A stretch of 64,000 nt of DNA, from contig NC_041782.1 of NCBI RefSeq assembly GCF_900090045.1, forward strand, positions 1,108,501-1,172,500, in the 5' to 3' direction. The stretch is from Plasmodium malariae. Lineage: Eukaryota; Apicomplexa; Aconoidasida; Haemosporida; Plasmodiidae. Below are positions 56,759 to 64,000 of the stretch, one piece after another. Made by a program: the position numbers and the translations under genes. Under the pieces are notes generated by a model that worked only from the letters and a program-made list of their open reading frames with translations, was not told where the DNA came from and searched no databases. Every line of letters begins with the position of its first letter. Positions within the stretch are counted from its first letter, which is position 1.

Positions 56759-59700
56759 TTACTGAATGTTGTTTTCTTTTTTTATTGTTTCCATCAAATT
56801 GTCGATGTCTATTTCTCCATCTCTAATATAGTTTAAGTCCTAATCAAAAAAAAAAAAAAAAAAAAAATATGAGCGTGAACGTGAACGTTAACATGTATAT
56901 GCGTAAGTACATGCACATGAACGTGGTCATAAAATTCAGTACATCAATTTGTTTTAAGTGTATTACGTAAAATAAAAAAAAATAAGAAACATATAAACGG
57001 ACAAATAAACAAACAAAGGAACAAATAAACTAATAAACAGGCAAATAAACAAACAAACAAACAAACAAATATTCTTATAAAGACGTATTAAACAATTTGC
57101 ATTTCTCACATCGAATAATAAAGTAGTACACAATATTACACGCACGTATTTCGTATTACTTAACAGAGTAAAACGCATATCTTTTTATTTCTTTTAATAC
57201 CTTAGGATATATGTTTGCGTTTTTTTTGCAAATCGAGTCATTTTTCACAATACAGTAATATAACATGTTATCATAAAAATAAAAACTATTGTCATGCACG
57301 TATTTGCTGCTACTATTGCCACTAGTCTCGTGAATGTCCGCATTTTTCAGTTCCTCTTTTCCTTTTCCTTTTTTTGAACTTAAATTGGAAGAGGGAATAC
57401 AAAATTTGTAGATTCCTTTTTCCGCATAAGCTTGATCATTTATTTGTGTGCCCTTATTCCCTGTGTAAATATAATTTTTCAAAAATTTGTTTGTAAACGT
57501 AGTATGTTTGTTTTTATATAGCCAATTTTTTGCATTTATTAAAATAACTTTTTTTTTTTTATTATTTTTTTTAAAAGTATGTATATAAAGCTGAAATATA
57601 TAATGATCATAAGCGAATGAGTTCTTCAAATTTTTATCATAAAATGATTTTATAATATTCAAGGTGTCTATTATAACATCCGCTTCATTAAGAAAATTAA
57701 AATAATAATTTAAATTTTTCTGCGTAACAGCTATTATTCGTTTATTATAAACATATACTTCAAACAAGAAACAAATGTTAATATTTACATATTTCGATAA
57801 AATTAGATATATATCCTTGTTTTTATTTTCTTTTAATATTTTGTACACACTTGTACAACTTTTTAGCATTAGTAATGCATCATATAATGTATTAACTTCT
57901 AAATTAAAATTATTTACAAATGAGCCTTTTTTTAAATTCTTATAATTTACTCTCAAAAAAACACTATTATTTAGTTCTTCTATTTTATTCTTTATTTTTT
58001 CTAAAATTCTTCGAAACTGTGTATTGCAAAATAAACTGTTCATTTTTTTTCTTTCGAGTTTGTCATTTCGCTTTTCGTTTTCGCTATCGTGTAAATCGTT
58101 TCCATCGTCTTTTATATTTCTCTTCCCATCATCTTTTACTTCGTCCTTCCCATCATCTTTTACTTCGTCCTTCCCATCATCTTTTACTTCGTCCTTCCCA
58201 TCATCTTTTACTTCGTCCTTCCCATCATCTTTTACTTCGTCCTTTCCACCATATTTTACCTCTCCCTTTCCATCTCCTTTTTCCTCCTTTTCCTCTTCCT
58301 TCTCCCTTTCTGTGCTGCGTATGTGGCAGTTGTCGGATGGATCTTCGTCCGGTTTATGCTCAGAGGTATCTCTATTAACTTTTCCTTCGCACTTAATATT
58401 TGGTTGATTGCTGCATATAGTTCCATTCCCCTCTCCATGCTGTTTACTTGGTTGCTTGTGGTTACTATTCATATTATATTCGTTCAAATCCATTTCAACT
58501 GCAGTCTCCTTCACTTTTCTAATAATTCCATCCGATGATAATGAATCAGAATAAGAGGAAAAGGAAGAGTACATGTTTTCGTCTACATTTTTAAACTTAT
58601 TTCTTTGTACATACTTTGGTAAGAATATATAATCACTTAGTAAATATTTTATTATTTCATTGTTTAATTTAACCGTTTTTGATTTTATCATAATTTTATT
58701 ATACTGATCATATAACTGTTTATAACATATTTTGTTCCTCTTCTGAATAGACATATTATAAAAATCAGGTTCATATAAATAAAAAAAAAAATCATTTATC
58801 TGTTTAATTGTATTAGGTATATGATAATCAGACGAGTCTAATACCTGTGTGTTGAATAGTTTACTATAAATATGTTTCATCGTTTCTTCAAGTTTTTTGT
58901 TTTTATTAAATGAGTGCATCTGTATAATGTCAATAAAATGCTCTAGGAATGCCTTCTTTTGTTCTTCCGTTATTATGTTACATCCTTTACTAACATGATG
59001 GATTCCATCTTTACGATTGTTATCGCTACCAATAACACTACGACTACTTCTTTCATTAGCACTGTCATTAGTGCTCTCACTACTGTCGACAATATCGTCA
59101 ACATCGCTAGTATTGCTAGTATTGCTAGTATTGCTAATATCGCTAATATCGCTAATATCGCTAGTATCGCTAGTATCAGTAGCATCGTTATAACTGTTAT
59201 CTTTATCAATGACAGTACCACCATCGTTAACTTTAAATACAATTTTTAGTTTGCTGCCCCTTTTCGCTCTTTTTTCCTCTTGCTTTTCCTTATTATTTGT
59301 AACAATTGTACTTATATCGTAATTCCATCCCTTATCAATGAGTGTACATTCAGAAGAATTTATCTTAACAGATCCTTTGTTCTGCATGCATATTTTTATT
59401 TTTACATTTATTAAATTATAACTATAATCTACACTTTCATCGTTTGTATTTACTAGTAAAAATGCATCAAGGTATATAGCTTGCACATTCTCATATAAAG
59501 ACTTCTTCACTTCGTTATTATTTTCATACGCGGTAAAAAATAAATCCTGGTCATTTCGATTTGTATGAGAATAGACTAAACTATTTCTATCGCATCTGCT
59601 ACTTCCATGATTTTTACCACTCCTATTACTTTTATTACTCTTGTTTCCATTTGAAGATATTTCGTTTAAATTTATGTTTAGTATTCTCCTCTGAGCATCA

Positions 59701-60068
59701 TACATTTCATCCGTAAACTGTATGTCGTTCCTTCTGCTACATTCATTATGCGTTTTAGTATTCCTTTTCATTGAACCATTTTTATTTTCATAACTCTGTT
59801 TTGGAATTATTAGCATGTTTACATTTTTAAAGAGGGCATAAATTTTATTTTTTAAGTCGCCCAAATGTGAATCTTTTATTTTGTACGAATTTAACAACAG
59901 CTCAATTTTTCCAAAATTCGTCATCAAATATAAATAAACAAATGTATTTAATAGAATTACATCTTCATCAAATTGATATCTTAAACAAGAACCACTATTT
60001 TTTTTTCTTCCTTTATCGTCATTTTTAGATTGACTCCTCCTTTTATCTTTATTAATCGATGTTTCCAT
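56759..60068 (-). CDS. CDC123: CDC123/D123 family eIF2 assembly factor, two exons
   Basis: D123/CDC123 proteins are ATP-grasp-fold chaperones that help assemble the eIF2 trimer in the cytosol. Exons are 60068-57165 and 56839-56759 (994 residues). The junction TCT|GTTAAG to GATTAG|GAC is phase 0 and gives RYAFYSDLNYIRDGEIDIDN, ending KENNIQ; human CDC123 ends similarly with FVDLSTGEDAHKLIDFLK. TVKLNNEIIKYLLSDYIFLP (about 463-482) matches human IKSVILPLPQNVKDYLLDDG. FRRILEKIKNKIEELNNSVF (about 682-701), LEVNTLYDALLMLKSCTSVY and NKRIIAVTQKNLNYYFNFL match the core. The first 460 residues and 510-680 are Plasmodium inserts, including a DGKDEVKD array and an Ile/Ser/Asp array. At positions equivalent to metal/ATP ligands the protein has FQLY (for FDIY) and INAKN (for IDFNP), so ATP binding may be altered. 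Human length is 336; this is about three times longer. Confidence 0.84.
58127..58254 (-). repeat. 24-base coding array (Asp-Asp-Gly-Lys-Asp-Glu-Val-Lys) in CDC123
   Basis: Five near-perfect copies plus one diverged copy lie inside the large insert. It is highly charged and probably disordered. Confidence 0.9.
59090..59185 (-). repeat. 9-base coding array (Asp-Ile/Thr-Ser, Asn-Thr-Ser) in CDC123
   Basis: About ten GATATTAGC/AATACTAGC-type units in the N-terminal insert. Confidence 0.85.
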
Positions 60069-60720
60069 TTTTTCTAATATAGTCTGGGTTAAAAATCCTC
60101 AGGTGATGGAAAAATCTCTCTCTATAATTGCTATATGTTTTGCACGGTATAATTTGCCGTAATTATATGTACTTAATTTTTAATCATTTGGATGTATACA
60201 TACTTACATATATATGCAGTCCATAATACAACTCCATTCAGCTTCTACAATTTTGTATGTTTCCTGAACGTGAAATAGTAGTAGCATATAACAATAGTCA
60301 AAAAAAAAAAAAAAAAGGGCGTAGTAAAAAAAAAAAAAAAAAAAAGGCATAGTAAAAAAAATAAAAAATAAAAAATTCAAGATAAATGGTACATAATAAG
60401 TGAAAAATGATAAATGATAAAAAAGCAGCCTACAAAGAGAACTAAATGACGATATCTATATCACTCGCATAGTACATTTTTATTTCTTCTTTTTTTTAAA
60501 CATGTTAAGGGAAACGCAAAAGGAAATAGCGGGGCGTGCATACATATATCATATATACTTTTGTTTATATACATATATGTATTATCTATATTAGCATTCC
60601 CCTTTTGCGGCGCCCTGATGTTAAGAAGCCTTATGTCAAAAAAAAAAAAAAAAAAATCTCTTCAAACTAAGAAGTTTAGAGAAAGCGAAAAACCTAGAAT
60701 GCGTAATGATATATACATAC

Positions 60721-60751
<31 letters not shown>

Positions 60752-62683
60752 CTATTATAACAAGGTACAATATAGAAAGCAGTTTTTTGCCTATAAGCAA
60801 AAATTATAAAAACAATTATTAGTACTTTGCCAGTTTGTATAGCATTATATTGCGCGAGCAAATGAAACGGCCGCACATCATATGGCATAGTTAGTTTGTA
60901 TATCTACATATATATATATACGTACGCGTTATAAAAACTGAAGAAGAAATTAAAATAGCCTTTTTTTCTTTTTTTCTTTTTTTCTTCTTTTCCTTTTTCC
61001 TTTTGTTTTTATTTAATTATATATTATGCATGTTAAAATTCATAATAAACGAAGAAAAACAAATTTATTCTGAGTTTATGAGCAATATAGAGCAATAAGA
61101 GAATATATAACACACGCAGCCACGTCAATGAAGGGAAGTATTATGAAGAGAGCACGTTCGGGGTTTACGTGTTCGTTTAGCACTTGTATGCCATAAATAC
61201 GTACATATATGTACATATGTATATATGTATGCACGTATGCATGTATGTATGTATGCATGTATGCACGTATGCATGTATGTATGTATGCATGTATGTATGT
61301 ATGCGCGTTTGTATATAAGTATGCACATATGTATTTGTTGGCATATATACGAGCGACCATGGATGCGATATATTATTTCTGAACGAAAATGCCTTTTTTA
61401 TTAATCACTCCTCATGTGCTAATTTTTTAATAAAGAATAATTTCATTAAGTTATCCATTTTACTCTTTGTTGTTTAAGAAGCGCTACTGAGAATATTTAT
61501 TTGTAAAAATTTTTTGCTTCTAAAAAAAACACTCATGCACTTTTACACATGCGTATGTATATGTGTACATATATATATACACGTTTACATCCACATATTC
61601 ATGTGCGTGTATTCAAATTTTTTTAAATGCCGTATATTTGGCCCTTAGTCTTTTTTTATTGATCGTTTTATTCGAAGTATTTCCGATTCGTTTGCTTCTT
61701 TGGCTTCTTTCGTATCGTCTACGTTTATGTTAACATTTTTTGTCATCAAAGAGAATGCATAATTTACTTGTTCATCCCCAAACGGTTCTTAAATATTTGC
61801 ATCGAATATTTCATTGTTTATTCGCTTGTTTGTTTGTATGTTCATTTGTGGCATTGCATAGTTTCCCTTAATATGTACATCCACATATAGATACAAAGTA
61901 TACGGAATAAAGGTAATAATAAAAAATATATTAATTTTCTCATATATGGAAGTATAGAGTTTGTGTATGTGTGGATAGTAAATACTTGTGATACTTTTTT
62001 GTAACGTGTTAGTACCTTACATGCGTAAATAATAAATGAGTACAAGTGCATTTCGACACTTCAAAAGAACGAAGTTTATGTATACTTTAATTTTTTTTTT
62101 TTTTTTATTCTCTTTTTGTGTTTCCATTTCGGAGTGTTAGTATAACCCTTCTTGTAGTTGTGCCCCGTGTAGAAGCATGTACATTCTCATTCATATATAC
62201 ACATATATATATGTACATATGTTTATACGTATTCATAGACATACTTTCTGCTAACATATTCTCGTGTTAATTCGATGCTTCTTAAGTAACTTTTTCTTCC
62301 CCACCTTTTAAGTAGTATACATAATACATTTTTTCCCCCACAGAATACATATATTATGAACAAGTCATACAAATCGTACAGAATTTGAAAAACCCAAACT
62401 AAAGAAGCTTAAAAAATATGAATGGATAATTTTGAACGCTTTTTTTTTTTTTTTTTTTTTTTTTTTATCATTTTTGGAATAATAAAAGGCTAGAGTGTAT
62501 TCATAAAACGTCGGAGTGTTTTTGTGATTGTCCTAGCGAATCAAATAAAAACATATATATGTGTGTACATATATATGTACATGTATTAACTATAATAGGT
62601 AAACGGGAGAAGAGGAGTGAAAGTGATACGCGAAGAGGAAGCGGTACACAAAAATATAGTGGAAGAAAGTTGAGTAAAAAAAA
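60069..62683. other. divergent intergenic region between CDC123 and DGAT
   Basis: About 2.6 kb with poly-A runs (60301-60350), (TA)n (60716-60736, 60907-60921), a GTATGCAT-type repeat (61220-61315) and poly-T at 62441-62466. Coding-like fragments on both strands between 61645 and 62395 are treated as a finding; no complete gene could be built. Confidence 0.5.
61220..61315. repeat. GTAT/GCAT tetranucleotide array
   Basis: About 24 tetranucleotides mixing GTAT, GCAT and GCAC. Confidence 0.88.
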
Positions 62684-64000
62684 ATGAAAAGCGAAGATGA
62701 AGCCATAAGAAAATTTAAAGGTAGACCACTGTTCGAAAATTTGCATAAAATGAATCAGACAAGTTTACTGTCGCACACGTCGATAGAAATAGATCTAAAA
62801 GGTTTTTTCAACTTAGTAGTTATTTTAATATGTACAACAAATTTCGTACTTGTTTTTGAAAATTTTAAAAACTATGGAACAATAATAAGTATGCCAACAA
62901 GTCGTGAGCTAATTGAGCATTTGCCATTGCTAGTTTGTTTAGTTTGTTTAAATGTAAGCGTTATATTTAGTTGGTTTATCGAAAGGTATGTATCTTTGTG
63001 GCTTTATAATTGTGTAATAATTGAGAATAAAAAGTCCAGTGGTATGGAAGTTTTCGTCCCAAAAGATATTGATGATGATATAAAGAGCGTAAGTAACCAC
63101 GACTATTTGAGTAAAATGGACGATTCCACAACAAATGATGAAATAAATAATGATGAAACTGATAAGAGTAATGGTAGAAACGTGCATATGAGGAGGAGCT
63201 ACGTGAATAGGAGGCAAGAGGAGCGGTGTAGTATACTTAAGGGAGAAGAACAACGTGAGCAGCGCATCAGCCGTACGATTAGTAGTGGTGGTGGTGTTGG
63301 TAGTGGCAGTGGCAGTGGTAGCGGTGTGTGCGAATTAAAGAAACGAAAACATGGGTGGAAAAATTTTCATCTGTCTATATTTTTATTGAAATTTATAAAT
63401 AGCATTTATATGTTAAACTTGCCATATTTGACAGTATCCTATTGTGATGCGAAGCCAGTGCTATCAGCAGTACTATTAACCATTTCCATCGTTTGGTTTT
63501 TTAAAATATACTCCTTTCACGATGTGTGTTACGACACAAGGAAACTGTACATTGACAATATGAATATGAACAAGATAGATACAGATGGTGGCAGTAGTCG
63601 TAGTAATGAAGGGGGTAATCATATAAATAAAAGGAGCAATTATATCAATAGTAATAGCAGTAGTGGTAGCGGTAGCAACACTTGCGGTAGTAATGAGGGC
63701 GCCTTTGATTTGAAGGGCATCAGAACATACCCGCATTGTTTGAAATTAAAGAATTATTATACGTACATTTTAATGCCAACGATGTGTTTTCAATATACAT
63801 ATCCTAGAACGGAAAAAATAAGATGGATGCATGTAGTAAAGCATATATTTGAAATCGCTTTATTATTATTAATGATGAAGATAATTTCGGATCAATATGT
63901 ATTTTTGACTTTAGAAAATACATTTACAATGAAAGAGTTTCGATCAGCAAATTTTTCTGTTAAAATATTTCTACTAATCGAAAGAATGTTAAAAATATGT
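62684..64000 (+). CDS. DGAT: diacylglycerol O-acyltransferase (DGAT1/ACAT family, MBOAT), 5' part (partial)
   Basis: An ER membrane enzyme that acylates diacylglycerol to triacylglycerol. From the ATG at 62684 the frame is open to the right edge (439 residues). RPLFENLHKMNQTSLLSHTS and the following membrane segment match the DGAT1 start (RLQDSLFSSDSGFSNYRGI...). The first TM helix is FFNLVVILICTTNFVLVFEN, with more at about 82-100 (LLVCLVCLNVSVIFSWF). SIVWFFKIYSFHDV matches LFLKLFSYRDVN, and YILMPTMCFQYTYPRTEKIRW matches human [21 protein letters not shown]. Two low-complexity Ser/Gly/Asn inserts (about 135-225 and 285-345) interrupt the cytosolic loops. The FYxDWWN motif and the catalytic His are beyond the window, so activity cannot be judged. 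An ACAT-type sterol acyltransferase is the alternative, but the Pro-Arg block and the known single Plasmodium member favour DGAT. Confidence 0.9.
   Translation, partial: MKSEDEAIRKFKGRPLFENLHKMNQTSLLSHTSIEIDLKGFFNLVVILICTTNFVLVFENFKNYGTIISMPTSRELIEHLPLLVCLVCLNVSVIFSWFIERYVSLWLYNCVIIENKKSSGMEVFVPKDIDDDIKSVSNHDYLSKMDDSTTNDEINNDETDKSNGRNVHMRRSYVNRRQEERCSILKGEEQREQRISRTISSGGGVGSGSGSGSGVCELKKRKHGWKNFHLSIFLLKFINSIYMLNLPYLTVSYCDAKPVLSAVLLTISIVWFFKIYSFHDVCYDTRKLYIDNMNMNKIDTDGGSSRSNEGGNHINKRSNYINSNSSSGSGSNTCGSNEGAFDLKGIRTYPHCLKLKNYYTYILMPTMCFQYTYPRTEKIRWMHVVKHIFEIALLLLMMKIISDQYVFLTLENTFTMKEFRSANFSVKIFLLIERMLKIC

Noticed and set aside
1..64000. Mobile elements, CRISPR-like arrays, rRNA/tRNA genes, subtelomeric gene families
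   Set aside because: No transposase or reverse-transcriptase motifs, spaced direct repeats, tRNA T-loop signatures or pir/fam-type proteins were seen. The regular arrays are tandem repeats without unique spacers.

Overview
The window is nuclear DNA from an apicomplexan of the genus Plasmodium. The evidence is extreme AT richness, long intergenic tracts of (TA)n, poly-A/poly-T and short tandem repeats, Asn/Lys/Ser low-complexity inserts inside conserved proteins, small GT..AG introns, and the gene content, which includes the merozoite invasion protein RIPR. Base composition (too GC-rich for the bird parasites, too AT-rich for the P. vivax/P. knowlesi group) and the long repeat-filled intergenic regions suggest a P. 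malariae- or P. ovale-like species. The sequence alone does not settle the species. From memory, orthologues of several of these genes (DGAT, CDC123, an IscA protein, RPS3A, RIPR, SART1) lie in this order on P. falciparum chromosome 3, so this looks like a conserved syntenic core block and not a subtelomere.

Layout, left to right: 3' end of SART1 (+, cut by the left edge); TFIIH p62/TFB1 (-, three exons, the last two short); SPF30/SMNDC1-like Tudor protein (-, four exons); a 3.6 kb divergent intergenic region; RIPR (+); a C2orf69-like alpha/beta-hydrolase (-); a two-TM protein with a COA1/TIM21-like C-terminus (-); a TBC1D20/Gyp8-type Rab GAP with a tail anchor (-); TMA7 (+, three tiny exons); RPS3A (+, two exons); a 188-residue coiled-coil protein (-, five exons); a giant 3397-residue repeat-rich protein (+, two exons); a 1430-residue membrane P-loop GTPase (-); mitochondrial IscA1 (+); CDC123/D123 eIF2-assembly factor (-, two exons); and the 5' part of DGAT, an MBOAT acyltransferase (+, cut by the right edge).

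These are housekeeping genes plus one invasion gene. Splicing (SART1, SPF30), transcription/repair (p62), translation (RPS3A, TMA7, CDC123), Fe-S assembly (IscA1), membrane traffic (TBC protein, possibly the GTPase) and lipid storage (DGAT) are not an operon and do not form one pathway. RIPR is the parasite-specific gene and has a cluster of GTGCA motifs upstream.

Splice junctions were worked out by hand from phase-compatible GT/AG sites and recovery of family-conserved residues. No search was run. No mobile element, CRISPR array, tRNA or rRNA gene was seen. The least explained items are small coding-like segments in the intergenic regions (about 8.4-8.7, 26.1, 53.4-54.4 and 61.6-62.4 kb), a GC-rich hairpin just after RIPR, a GC-stemmed hairpin downstream of TMA7, and a 20-bp minisatellite made of repeated consensus 5' splice sites.
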